A stretch of 64,000 nt of DNA from NCBI GenBank assembly GCA_947365245.1, contig CANAWG010000002.1, positions 186,001 through 250,000 on the forward strand, read 5' to 3'. Below are positions 23,416 through 29,957 of the stretch, one piece after another. Below the pieces are notes generated by a model, which was given only the letters and a program-made list of their open reading frames with translations, made no database searches and was not told where the DNA came from. The translations under genes were made by a program, and so were the position numbers. The first letter of the stretch is position 1. Each line of letters begins with the position of its first letter. The stretch is from an uncultured Oscillibacter sp. GTDB lineage: Bacteria > Bacillota > Clostridia > Oscillospirales > Oscillospiraceae.

Positions 23416-23712
23416 ATGGCAAAGGTTACTGCCAATTACGAGGTCGTGTATATCATCGACCCTGCACAGGGGGAGGAGAGCATCGCCGCGATGGTGGCGA
23501 AGTTCAAGGCCCTGGCTGAGCAGCACGGCTCCGCCGTCGAGGTGGAGGAGTGGGGTGCCCGGAAACTGGCCTATCCCATCAACTACAAGAACGACGGCTA
23601 CTATGTGCTGATGACGTTCACCAGCGGCCCCGAGTTCCCCAAGGAGCTGGACCGCGTCCTGGGCATTACCGAGGGCATCATGCGCTCCATGATCGTCTGC
23701 AAGGGCGAGTGA
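23416..23712 (+). CDS. rpsF: 30S ribosomal protein S6
   Basis: S6 binds S18 on the platform of the small subunit. The 98-residue protein has the family's start (NYEVVYIIDPAQGEESIAAM), VEEWGARKLAYPINYKNDGYY and the C-terminal ITEGIMRSMIVCK. AAAAGGAGGTG precedes the ATG. It is first in the rpsF-ssb-rpsR operon, 10 bases from ssb. Confidence 0.97.
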   Translation: MAKVTANYEVVYIIDPAQGEESIAAMVAKFKALAEQHGSAVEVEEWGARKLAYPINYKNDGYYVLMTFTSGPEFPKELDRVLGITEGIMRSMIVCKGE

Positions 23713-23722
23713 GGAGGCATCT

Positions 23723-24178
23723 ATGCTCAACAAGGTTTTCCTCATGGGCCGCCTGACCCGTGACCCGGAGCTGCGCCGGACCCAGGGCGGTACCGCCGTC
23801 ACGTCTTTCTCCCTGGCCGTGGACCGGGACTTTAAGTCCCAGAACGGCGAGCGGGAGACGGATTTCATCGACGTTGTGGCCTGGCGGAGCACGGCGGAAT
23901 TTGTCAGCAAGTACTTCACCAAGGGCCGCATGGCCGTGGTGGAGGGCCGGCTGCAGATCCGCGACTGGACCGACAAGGAAGGCGGCAAGCGCAGAAGCGC
24001 TGAGGTGATCGCCGACAACATCTACTTCGGAGATTCCAGGCGGGACGGCGCCGCGGGAGACTACGGCACGCCGCCTCCCTACGGAATGCCTGCCGGCCAG
24101 GGAGGAACTCCGCCGCCCATGGGCGGCGGCTCCGAGTTCGACGATCTCGGCGACGGGGACGGCGAACTGCCGTTCTGA
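23723..24178 (+). CDS. ssb: Single-stranded DNA-binding protein
   Basis: SSB coats single-stranded DNA and recruits replication and repair partners. The 151-residue protein has an OB fold (MLNKVFLMGRLTRDPELRRT, ETDFIDVVAWRSTAEFVSKY, GRLQIRDWTDKEG), a glycine/proline-rich linker, and the acidic partner-binding tip DGELPF, a variant of DDDIPF. GAGGAGG precedes the ATG. Its place between rpsF and rpsR is the usual Firmicutes order. Confidence 0.97.
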   Translation: MLNKVFLMGRLTRDPELRRTQGGTAVTSFSLAVDRDFKSQNGERETDFIDVVAWRSTAEFVSKYFTKGRMAVVEGRLQIRDWTDKEGGKRRSAEVIADNIYFGDSRRDGAAGDYGTPPPYGMPAGQGGTPPPMGGGSEFDDLGDGDGELPF

Positions 24179-24240
24179 TTCGGTGCTCCGCCTGGTTTTT
24201 CCGGAGCGGAGGCCTGACTATGAAATAAGGAGGAAGCACT

Positions 24241-24492
24241 ATGGCTTTCGATCGTGAAGCGAGACCCGCCCGCCCCATGCGGGGCAAGCGCCGCAAGGTC
24301 TGCCAGTTCTGCGCTGAGAAGTGCGAGAGCATTGACTACAAGGATGCCGCCAAGCTGCGCCGGTTCACCTCCGAGCGCGCCAAGATCCTGCCCCGCAGGA
24401 CCACCGGCACCTGCGCCATGCATCAGCGCCAGCTGACTGAGGCCATCAAGCGCGCCCGTCAGATCGCCCTGCTGCCCTACGTCACCGACTGA
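24241..24492 (+). CDS. rpsR: 30S ribosomal protein S18, zinc-type
   Basis: The 83-residue protein has [20 protein letters not shown] near the N-terminus and [22 protein letters not shown] after it. The CxxC, further Cys and CxxH are the zinc-binding pattern of C+ S18 paralogs; Zn-free C- versions in other genomes lack them. TAAGGAGG precedes the ATG. It ends the rpsF operon with a strong terminator. Confidence 0.97.
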   Translation: MAFDREARPARPMRGKRRKVCQFCAEKCESIDYKDAAKLRRFTSERAKILPRRTTGTCAMHQRQLTEAIKRARQIALLPYVTD

Positions 24493-24516
24493 GGGCACAG
24501 CGGATACGCGAAATAG

Positions 24517-24552
24517 ACACAGCCCGTCCCAGGTGGGACGGGCTGTTTTTTT
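24517..24552 (+). terminator. Terminator of the rpsF operon
   Basis: ACAGCCCGTCCC-AGG-TGGGACGGGCTGT followed by TTTTTT. Confidence 0.93.
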
Positions 24553-24568
24553 GACTTCTAGGGGGGCG

Positions 24569-25453
24569 TCAGTCCAGCCGCCGCTGGAAGTTGCCGTGGA
24601 CCCGCACGCCCTCCTGCATGGTGACAAAGGCGTGGGGATCGATGGTGTGGACGGTGTGGAGCAGCTCTTCGATCTCGTACTTGGAAAGGCAGACGCACAG
24701 CACGTGGACGTCGGTGCCGGTGTAGGCGCCCACGCCGTTCCAGTAGGTGACGCCCCGGCCCAGCTTCTCCATGATGAAGTGGGAGAGCTTGTCCTGGTCG
24801 TCCCGGGTGAAGATCAGCGCCTCCACGCTGACGTTCTGCTGGTGCATCCGGTCCAGCACCATGGCGGAGAAGTAGTTGTAAATCACGGAGTAGATGGCGA
24901 TCTCCGGCCGGAACAGGATCAGACAGACGGCGTACAGGAAGAAGTTGAACGTGAGGGAGAATTTGCCCACGGTGAAGCGGCTGCCCCGCTTGCTCAGGCA
25001 CAGGCCCACGATGTCCAGCCCGCCGCCGCTGCCGCCGCAGGTGAGGGCGATGCCGCAGCCGATGCCGTTGAGGATGCCCCCCAGCAGACAGGCCGTCAGA
25101 TAGTCGTCCACGATGGGGGCGGAGGGACTGGGCACCATGCTGTAAAACAGGGAGTAGGCCAGGGTGCACACCAGTGTCTTAAAGACGAAATGCTTTCCCA
25201 GTGTCTTGAAAGCGAAGAGCAGGATGGGGATGTTCAGCACAAAGTACAGGATGCCGGCGATGTCGCCGCCGCCGAAGTCCAGGCCCGCGTAGGTCTGCAT
25301 CAGGGTGCGGAACAGCTGGCACACACCCATCAAGCCGCCGCTGTACAGATCCAGCGGCACAATGAAAAGGCGGACGCCCACGGCGCAGATCAGCTCGCCG
25401 AAGACGGCGGCCACCAGCCGCAGCCAGCGGTTGTGTAGGGTGTTGTAGATCAT
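24569..25453 (-). CDS. YitT family membrane protein (DUF161 + DUF2179)
   Basis: The 294-residue protein has five or six hydrophobic segments of the YitT domain (AAVFGELICAVGVRLFIVPL, GGLMGVCQLFRTLMQTYAGL, CGIALTCGGSGGGLDIVGLC) and a C-terminal cytosolic DUF2179 domain (VEALIFTRDDQDKLSHFIME). The function of the family is not established. The start at 25453 is set by GAGGAGACG; the track start at 25489 lacks a site. A promoter is at 25521-25548. Confidence 0.9.
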   Translation of the reverse strand: MIYNTLHNRWLRLVAAVFGELICAVGVRLFIVPLDLYSGGLMGVCQLFRTLMQTYAGLDFGGGDIAGILYFVLNIPILLFAFKTLGKHFVFKTLVCTLAYSLFYSMVPSPSAPIVDDYLTACLLGGILNGIGCGIALTCGGSGGGLDIVGLCLSKRGSRFTVGKFSLTFNFFLYAVCLILFRPEIAIYSVIYNYFSAMVLDRMHQQNVSVEALIFTRDDQDKLSHFIMEKLGRGVTYWNGVGAYTGTDVHVLCVCLSKYEIEELLHTVHTIDPHAFVTMQEGVRVHGNFQRRLD

Positions 25454-25520
25454 GTCGTCTCCTCTCGGGGGCAGCGCCCCACTTTCCATATAGTCTTAGT
25501 ATAGTGGCTTCCTATGTTCG

Positions 25521-25548
25521 ATTATACGGGCTTTTTTGGAAAAAACAA
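25521..25548 (-). promoter_or_regulatory. Promoter of the YitT gene
   Basis: On the minus strand TTGTTT, 16 bases and TATAAT, about 70 bases before the start. Confidence 0.65.
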
Positions 25549-25573
25549 GAGGGGAGCTCCGTGCGAATTGCAC

Positions 25574-25600
25574 AGAAAAACCACGCCGTTTCGGCGAATT
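25574..25600 (-). terminator. Terminator of the three-gene sigma-like cassette
   Basis: On the minus strand CGCCG-AAA-CGGCG followed by TGGTTTTT. Confidence 0.6.
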
Positions 25601-25613
25601 TGATAGAGAGGGC

Positions 25614-25910
25614 CTACAGGGTGTACCGCAAAAAGCGGTAGAGCCGGTCCCGGGCCCGCCGGAGGGTGCGGGACACCGTGGAGCGGTTTACCCCCAGCCG
25701 CTCCGCGATCTGGGGCATGGTCATCCCCTGGTCGTAGTACAGCGACACCATCTCCCGCTGGCGGTCCGTCAGCTCCTGCTCCCGGGCCCGGCGCAGGTTC
25801 CGGCGCAGCCGGCCGAGCTGCTCGCTGTTGTCCTGGGCGTTGGCCCGCATCCAGACGGTCATGTCCCCCAGCCACTCGCTGCTGCGGTTTTCAAAGCGTG
25901 TATCGTTCAT
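25614..25910 (-). CDS. Sigma-70 region-4-like helix-turn-helix protein
   Basis: The 98-residue protein resembles only region 4 of sigma factors: LTDRQREMVSLYYDQGMTMP then QIAERLGVNRSTVSRTLRRA, followed by RDRLYRFLRYTL. No region 2 is present, so it would not be a complete sigma factor; it may be a DNA-binding regulator or partner of a split sigma. The start at 25910 overlaps the preceding gene by 20 bases. It is last in a three-gene overlapping cassette. Similar sigma-like HTH proteins are frequent in clostridial mobile elements and phages (family knowledge), but no other mobile genes are seen here. Confidence 0.75.
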   Translation of the reverse strand: MNDTRFENRSSEWLGDMTVWMRANAQDNSEQLGRLRRNLRRAREQELTDRQREMVSLYYDQGMTMPQIAERLGVNRSTVSRTLRRARDRLYRFLRYTL

Positions 25911-26124
25911 TTTTATGATAACTCCTGTCGTAATAGCGGCCGGTCAGGGTGGCCAGCTCCCGCATCTCCCGCCAGAGGGGCATCAGCGCCGCAATGCGCA
26001 GGCGGAGGCGGCGGGCGGCCTCCACGTCGGTCTGGGCCCGTTCCAATGTCCGCAGCTCCACCACCCGGGCGTGGATGATCTCGGCGCTCTCCCGATACTC
26101 CCGGGACATCTCCAGCAGCGTCAT
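25891..26124 (-). CDS. Small alpha-helical protein of the sigma-like cassette
   Basis: The product is 77 residues, highly charged and predicted helical (MTLLEMSREYRESAEIIHAR, then LRTLERAQTDVEAARRLRLR), ending RYYDRSYHKNERYTL. The start at 26124 follows GGAGAGGAGAGGG and overlaps the upstream zinc-ribbon gene by 4 bases; the downstream sigma-like gene overlaps its end. No family is recognised. Its position suggests a partner or regulator of the sigma-like protein. Confidence 0.65.
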   Translation of the reverse strand: MTLLEMSREYRESAEIIHARVVELRTLERAQTDVEAARRLRLRIAALMPLWREMRELATLTGRYYDRSYHKNERYTL

Positions 26125-26309
26125 CGCACCCTCTCCTCTCCCCGGATCTCCCGGCAGGGGGCCAGCTCCCGCCGGGCCAGGTCCGGCAGACACGCGCCGC
26201 ACACGCTGCCGCCGTTGCAGAACCAGTACTCCGCCCCCACCGGGATCTCCCGCCCGCACAGGGTGCAAAAGAGCCTCTGCCGCCTCCCGCGGCACTTGTC
26301 AGAATACAT
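26121..26309 (-). CDS. Small cysteine-rich (zinc-ribbon-like) protein of the sigma-like cassette
   Basis: The product is 62 residues with FCTLCGREIPVG and WFCNGGSVCGACL, two knuckles of a treble-clef or zinc-ribbon type. The start at 26309 follows GAGAGGAG; the longer track start adds hydrophobic residues read from the tRNA promoter region and lacks a site. It is first in the cassette and divergent from the tRNA genes. Function unknown. Confidence 0.65.
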   Translation of the reverse strand: MYSDKCRGRRQRLFCTLCGREIPVGAEYWFCNGGSVCGACLPDLARRELAPCREIRGEERVR

Positions 26310-26362
26310 ATAGACCACTCCTCTCAAAATTGGAAAATTTACCGGAAAAGCGAAAAAAGCTG

Positions 26363-26391
26363 TTGACAAAATGGGGCCCATCTGTTATGAT
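26363..26391 (+). promoter_or_regulatory. Promoter of the tRNA-Thr/tRNA-Tyr transcript
   Basis: TTGACA, 17 bases and TATGAT, 20 bases before tRNA-Thr. Confidence 0.92.
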
Positions 26392-26410
26392 AGGCAATGC
26401 TGTTGGAACT

Positions 26411-26486
26411 GCTGGTGTAGCTCAGTTGGTAGAGCAGCTGATTTGTAATCAGCAGGTCGGGGGTTCGAGTCCGTCCACCAGCTCCA
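26411..26486 (+). tRNA. tRNA-Thr (anticodon TGT)
   Basis: The 76-base gene has a GCTGGTG/CACCAGC acceptor stem, D arm GCTCAGTTGGTAGAGC, anticodon loop TTTGTAA within GCTGA/TCAGC, T arm GGGTTCGAGTCC and an encoded CCA end. Confidence 0.97.
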
Positions 26487-26496
26487 AATTTCATAC

Positions 26497-26581
26497 GGGG
26501 GAGTTCCAGAGCGGTCAAATGGGGCAGACTGTAAATCTGTTGTCACTGACTTCGGTGGTTCGAATCCACCCTCCCCCACCA
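26497..26581 (+). tRNA. tRNA-Tyr (anticodon GTA)
   Basis: The 85-base class II tRNA has acceptor GGGGGAG/CTCCCCC, anticodon loop CTGTAAA within AGA/TCT, a long variable arm, T loop GGTTCGAATCC and an encoded CCA. Its last bases are also the left arm of a 28-bp inverted repeat. Confidence 0.97.
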
Positions 26582-26628
26582 AAACAAAAAGCACGCTTCG
26601 GCGTGTTTTTTGTTTTGGTGGGGGAGGG
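26569..26628 (+). terminator. tRNA terminator inside a 28-bp inverted repeat that includes the tRNA-Tyr 3' end
   Basis: The inner part, GCACGC-TTCG-GCGTG followed by TTTTTTG, is a normal terminator. The pairing extends outward through CCCTCCCCCACCAAAACAAA (26569-) against TTTGTTTTGGTGGGGGAGGG, 28 base pairs with one G-U, so it covers the acceptor strand and CCA of tRNA-Tyr. Confidence 0.85.
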
Positions 26629-26915
26629 CCGCTCCATGCTTCCAGCATGGAGCGGTTGCCTTCGGGCGGGTTGATTTCAATCCCGCAGGGGGAACCCGAA
26701 AAGGTTCCCCCCGCGGACACCCCCCTCCTTCGGGCTGCTTTCGGCTTGCCCGGAATCGGGACGCGCCCCAGGGGATGCGAAGGATGAGTTTATCTCTGTT
26801 GCGGGACAAGAGCACGCTTCGGCGTGTTTTTTGTTTTGGCCGTCTGCGCCCCAGCCGCCAGCGGCGGCGACAAAGTGCCCCTGGGGTGCGGGGGCAGGGG
26901 AAGAAGTGCGAATTA
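26629..26915. other. Non-coding stretch with serial hairpins and a repeated terminator
   Basis: No gene is supported; the ORFs in the track here are tRNA-flank shadows. Serial hairpins are CCGCTCCATGC/GCATGGAGCGG (26629-26655), GCGGGTTGA/TCAATCCCGC (about 26665-26686) and GGGGGAACC/GGTTCCCCC (26689-26712). The 28-base sequence GCACGCTTCGGCGTGTTTTT... (26591-26618) recurs exactly at 26812-26839. A leftward promoter at 26939-26967 could transcribe it. Confidence 0.6.
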
Positions 26916-26990
26916 ACAAGAATCTTGTTGATATCCCCATAGTATCACAAGAAACTTGTAATGTCAAGGGTGATTTTACAAGTTTCTTGT
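26916..26990. promoter_or_regulatory. Three palindromic operators of the adjacent repressor
   Basis: ACAAGAATCTTGT (26916-26928), ACAAGAAACTTGT (26947-26959) and ACAAGTTTCTTGT (26978-26990) share ACAAG-N3-CTTGT with 31-base centre spacing, three helical turns. A half site AACAAG lies in the rightward promoter spacer at 27008-27013. Confidence 0.85.
26939..26967 (-). promoter_or_regulatory. Leftward promoter with operator in its spacer
   Basis: On the minus strand TTGACA, 17 bases and TACTAT. The middle operator fills the spacer. No protein gene is recognised downstream on the minus strand before the tRNA terminator hairpin. Confidence 0.75.
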
Positions 26991-26999
26991 AAAAATTGA

Positions 27000-27028
27000 T
27001 TGACGGTAACAAGAAAATGAGATACACT
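27000..27028 (+). promoter_or_regulatory. Rightward promoter of the repressor gene
   Basis: TTGACG, 17 bases and TACACT; an operator half site lies in the spacer, suggesting autoregulation. Confidence 0.75.
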
Positions 27029-27059
27029 GATACTATCAGAGGAAAGGGGGCCTGGAGAG

Positions 27060-27812
27060 ATGCGGTTTGGTGAGCGGATGCGGGCGCGGCGGGAGGAGCT
27101 GGGGCTCTCCCGGGCGGCGCTGGCGGCGATGATGGGGATCTCCGGGTCCGCCGTGGGCAATTACGAGGGCGGCGTCAGCTTTCCCAAGGAGGAGGTGCTG
27201 CTGCGGCTGTTCGACTGCCTGGAGACGGACCCCAACACGCTGTTTCAGGACAGCTTCCGGGGCGGCGCCCAGGTGCCGAGTCAAGTTGAGCGGCAGCTGC
27301 TGGAGCAGTACCGGGGGCTGTCCGCCAGGGGGCGGGAGTCGGTGCGCTCCGTGGTGGAGACGCTGTGCGCCTATCGGGACGAGATGGAGAGCGGCCCGGC
27401 GGAGCCGGAGCCCCGGGTAATTCCCCTGTACTGCTCCCCCGCGGCGGCGGGCTATGCCGCGCCGGTGTTCGGGGAGGACTTCGACTACCTGGAGGTCTCC
27501 GGGGACGTGCCGGCGGCGGCGGAGTTCGCCGTGCGCATCCAGGGGGACTCCATGACGCCCTATATCCAGGACGGGTCGGTGGCCTATGTGAACCGGGATC
27601 CCCTGCGGCCCGGGGACGTGGGGATCTTCTGCGTGGACGGGGACATTTTGTGCAAGCAGTACTACCGGGACCCGGCGGGGACTGTGTACCTCTTCTCTCT
27701 GAACCGGGCCCGGGCGGACGCGGACGTGGTGTTCACCTCCGGCAGCGGCCGGACGCTGGCCTGCTTTGGCCGGGTGATCCTCCACGCGCCGCCTCTGCCG
27801 GGGCGGGACTGA
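27060..27812 (+). CDS. LexA/cI-like repressor (HTH_XRE plus S24 peptidase domain)
   Basis: The 250-residue protein has an N-terminal XRE helix-turn-helix (RMRARREELGLSRAALAAMM) and a C-terminal S24 domain. The catalytic pair is visible: serine in QGDSMTPYIQDGS and lysine in DGDILCKQYYRD. An Ala-Gly cleavage site is likely at SPAAAGYAAPV. Such repressors self-cleave when RecA is activated by DNA damage. AGAGATG: the ATG follows GGGGGCCTGGAGAG. It is divergent from the leftward promoter and terminates in a strong hairpin. The arrangement is that of a phage lysogeny switch, but no phage genes remain nearby. Confidence 0.88.
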   Translation: MRFGERMRARREELGLSRAALAAMMGISGSAVGNYEGGVSFPKEEVLLRLFDCLETDPNTLFQDSFRGGAQVPSQVERQLLEQYRGLSARGRESVRSVVETLCAYRDEMESGPAEPEPRVIPLYCSPAAAGYAAPVFGEDFDYLEVSGDVPAAAEFAVRIQGDSMTPYIQDGSVAYVNRDPLRPGDVGIFCVDGDILCKQYYRDPAGTVYLFSLNRARADADVVFTSGSGRTLACFGRVILHAPPLPGRD

Positions 27813-27824
27813 GCGGCGCAATGC

Positions 27825-27862
27825 AAAAAAGAGCCTGCGGAAATTTTCCGCAGGCTCTTTTG
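27825..27862. terminator. Bidirectional terminator between repressor and mscS
   Basis: AAAAGAGCCTGCGGAAA and TTTCCGCAGGCTCTTTT form a 17-bp stem with A- and T-runs on both sides. Confidence 0.92.
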
Positions 27863-27894
27863 GACTTTCTGGAGCAGTTCCGGAGGAGAGGCGG

Positions 27895-28716
27895 TCATTC
27901 GACCTTTCCCAGGATGTGGACGTCCAGCTTGTTGTAGGGGATCTCCACACCAGCCTCTTCGAAAGCCGTCCGCAGGTTTTCCGCCAGGGCGAAGTGGACC
28001 TCCCAGTAGTTCTCCGCTGTGGTCCAGCAGAATACCGTGTACTCGATGCCGCTGTCGCCGTAGGCAGAGAGGTACACGGCGGGGGCCGGATCGGTCAGAA
28101 TATTCCCCGTGGCCGCCAGGGCCCTTTGGCAGGCGGCCTTGACCGTCTCCGTGGGCGCATCGTAGGAGGCCGGCAGCTTCCAGGTCACCCGGCGCCGGCC
28201 CAGGGTGGTGTAGTTGGTCATCTGAGAGTCCGCCAGCGTCTTGTTGGGCAGCATCACCAGCAGGCCGTCCGGCGTCACCAGCTTGGTGTAGTTCAGGGTG
28301 ATCTCCTCCACGGTGCCGGCGGTGCCGGAGACCTCGATGTAGTCCCCGATGGCAAAGGGGTGGGCGGAGAGGATCACCAGCCCGCCGGCCACGTTGGCCA
28401 GCACGTCCTCCGCCGCCAGAGTGACTCCCAGAGAGGCCACTGACAGCAGCGCCACCAGGGACGTCATGTCGATGCCCAGGCTCCCCACCACGATGATGGC
28501 GGAGAGGAGGTACAGCACCAGTCGGATGCCGGAGAGCAGGTACTTCTGCACCCGGCCGTCCAGCCGGGAGGCGGACAGCAGCCGCCGGGTCACCCTCATC
28601 AGCAGCCGCACCGCCACCAGGCAGACCACCAGCACCAGCAGCGCCGTCAGCACGTCCCCTACGGATACTTTCCCCACAGAGGCGGACAGCAGGGTCTTTA
28701 CATCAAAATTTCCCAT
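27895..28716 (-). CDS. mscS: Small-conductance mechanosensitive channel
   Basis: MscS releases solutes when membrane tension rises. The 273-residue protein has three membrane helices, a pore helix with the Gly/Ala pattern (SLGVTLAAEDVLANVAGGLV), the beta domain starting PFAIGDYIEVSGTAGTVEEI, and a C-terminal alpha/beta domain ending in IPYNKLDVHIL, matching the family's IPFPQxxVH-type end. It is 14 bases downstream of the thioesterase gene and probably co-transcribed with it. Confidence 0.95.
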   Translation of the reverse strand: MGNFDVKTLLSASVGKVSVGDVLTALLVLVVCLVAVRLLMRVTRRLLSASRLDGRVQKYLLSGIRLVLYLLSAIIVVGSLGIDMTSLVALLSVASLGVTLAAEDVLANVAGGLVILSAHPFAIGDYIEVSGTAGTVEEITLNYTKLVTPDGLLVMLPNKTLADSQMTNYTTLGRRRVTWKLPASYDAPTETVKAACQRALAATGNILTDPAPAVYLSAYGDSGIEYTVFCWTTAENYWEVHFALAENLRTAFEEAGVEIPYNKLDVHILGKVE

Positions 28717-28730
28717 AGAGGTGCTCCTCC

Positions 28731-29180
28731 TCAGGCGTTTTCAGCGGCGCTCCGGGGGCCGGCGGCCCGCCGCTCCATCACCGCCGGATCCACGCAGAAG
28801 AACGTGAACTCCCCGGTGGCCAGCAGGACGCCGTCCTCGCCGGTGATGTCCACCTCCGCAAGGCACGTGGACTTCCCCCGGTGGCGGACCCGTCCCTCCG
28901 CCCGCACCGTCCCCGCCGCCTGGTTGCGCAGGAAGTGGAGGGAGCTGGTCTGGGTGACATAGGCCCGGCCGTCGGTGTGGGCGGCTACGCCGGCGGCGTT
29001 GTCCGCCAGGGTGTACAGCGCGCCGCCATGGACCATGCCGAAGGGATTCCGGCTCTCCGGCCGGATCTCCAGCCGGAACACGGCCCCATCCGGCCGGACG
29101 GATTCCAGCTCCATGCGGTTATACTGTGCAAAGGCGTTGCGCTCCAGCCGCGCCTGAGTCTGTCTCAGCAGTTCTTCCAT
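28731..29180 (-). CDS. PaaI-family hotdog thioesterase
   Basis: The 149-residue protein has the hotdog-fold core NPFGMVHGGALYTLADNAAG typical of PaaI/YdiI-like acyl-CoA thioesterases, then SSLHFLRNQAAGTVRAEGRV. The substrate is not predictable. The start at 29180 is chosen because upstream track residues read through the divergent arsR promoter region; GAGGG precedes it. A -10 (TATACT with TG extension) lies at 29216-29221 on the minus strand, with a poor -35. Confidence 0.88.
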   Translation of the reverse strand: MEELLRQTQARLERNAFAQYNRMELESVRPDGAVFRLEIRPESRNPFGMVHGGALYTLADNAAGVAAHTDGRAYVTQTSSLHFLRNQAAGTVRAEGRVRHRGKSTCLAEVDITGEDGVLLATGEFTFFCVDPAVMERRAAGPRSAAENA

Positions 29181-29261
29181 AAAAGCCCTCTTTTCTCCCA
29201 AATCGATTCTCCACAGTATACCACGGACGCGCCGTCTTTTCCACGTTTTTTCAAAAAACCA

Positions 29262-29319
29262 TTGACAATTTGGAAAACCCGGAGTATTATGAAAACATGA
29301 ACAATTATTCAAATGTTTA
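29262..29319 (+). promoter_or_regulatory. Promoter and ArsR-type operator of the metal-efflux operon
   Basis: TTGACA (29262-29267), 17 bases and TATTAT (29285-29290). Immediately downstream AACAATTATTCAAATGTT is an imperfect inverted repeat of the form bound by CadC/SmtB-type repressors. Confidence 0.85.
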
Positions 29320-29336
29320 TATGAAAGGAGGAGCCC

Positions 29337-29699
29337 ATGGAGGACCGATACAATGTGGAGTGCTGCGACTTCATCCACGCCCACGGGGAGCTGGTGGAGC
29401 GGGTGCGAAAGACGCTGCCGGGGGAGGACACCCTGTACGACCTGACGGAGCTGTTCCGGATCTTCGGGGATTCCACCCGCATCCGGATTCTGTACGTCCT
29501 GTTTGAGTCGGAGATGTGCGTGTGCGACATCGCGTCGCTGTTAGGGCTCACCCAGTCCGCCGTCTCCCACCAGCTGCGGGCGCTGAAAAACGCCCGGCTG
29601 GTGAAGTCCCGGCGGGAGGGAAAGACGGTGTTCTACTCCCTGGCGGACGACCATGTCAAGACCATCATCGACCAGGGGCTGGAGCACGTGTCCGAGTGA
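29337..29699 (+). CDS. ArsR/SmtB-family metal-responsive repressor
   Basis: The 120-residue winged-helix protein has FRIFGDSTRIRILYVLFESE, the metal-site segment MCVCDIASLLGLTQSAVSHQ and a C-terminal SLADDHVKTIIDQGLEHV. CVC in the recognition-helix region is the alpha3 metal site of CadC/ArsR; Cys-Cys and His residues at the N-terminus (VECCDFIHAH) are consistent with a CadC-like alpha3N site, and D/H residues in the last helix with an alpha5 zinc site. It is first in the operon under an operator it probably binds. Zn, Cd or Pb sensing is inference. Confidence 0.92.
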   Translation: MEDRYNVECCDFIHAHGELVERVRKTLPGEDTLYDLTELFRIFGDSTRIRILYVLFESEMCVCDIASLLGLTQSAVSHQLRALKNARLVKSRREGKTVFYSLADDHVKTIIDQGLEHVSE

Positions 29700-29738
29700 A
29701 CCTGACAATTTGATGATTGATTTTAGGAGGAATTCACC

Positions 29739-29957
29739 ATGAAAAAGCGCTACAAGCTCACCGATCTGGACTGTGCCAACTGTGCCGCCAAGATGGAGGA
29801 CGCCATTCGGAAGATCGACGGCGTGCACGACGCAACGGTCAGCTTCATGGCCCAGAAGCTGACCATCGACGCCGACGAGGAGCGGTTTGACGAGATTATG
29901 CGGGAGGTGGCGGCCGTCTGCCGGAAGGTGGAGCCGGACTGCGTGATCAACCTGTGA
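29739..29957 (+). CDS. Stand-alone heavy-metal-associated (HMA) domain protein
   Basis: The 72-residue protein is one HMA domain: KKRYKLTDLDCANCAAKMED with the CxxC metal-binding motif, and EIMREVAAVCRKVEPDC at the end. The DCANCAAK form is that of ZntA/CadA N-terminal domains rather than CopZ (GMTCxHC). AGGAGGAAT precedes the ATG. As the P-type ATPase of this operon lacks its own HMA domain, this protein is probably the detached metal-binding module. Its stop overlaps the GTG of the next gene by 4 bases. Confidence 0.9.
   Translation: MKKRYKLTDLDCANCAAKMEDAIRKIDGVHDATVSFMAQKLTIDADEERFDEIMREVAAVCRKVEPDCVINL

Noticed and set aside
26543-26942. ORFs reading DSNHRSQ and similar across the tRNA-Tyr region
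   Set aside because: They are translations of tRNA 3' ends and terminators, a common annotation artefact.
26916-27812. LexA proper, the SOS master regulator
   Set aside because: The N-terminal domain is XRE-type rather than the LexA winged helix, and the operators ACAAGNNNCTTGT differ from the Gram-positive LexA box GAACNNNNGTTC.
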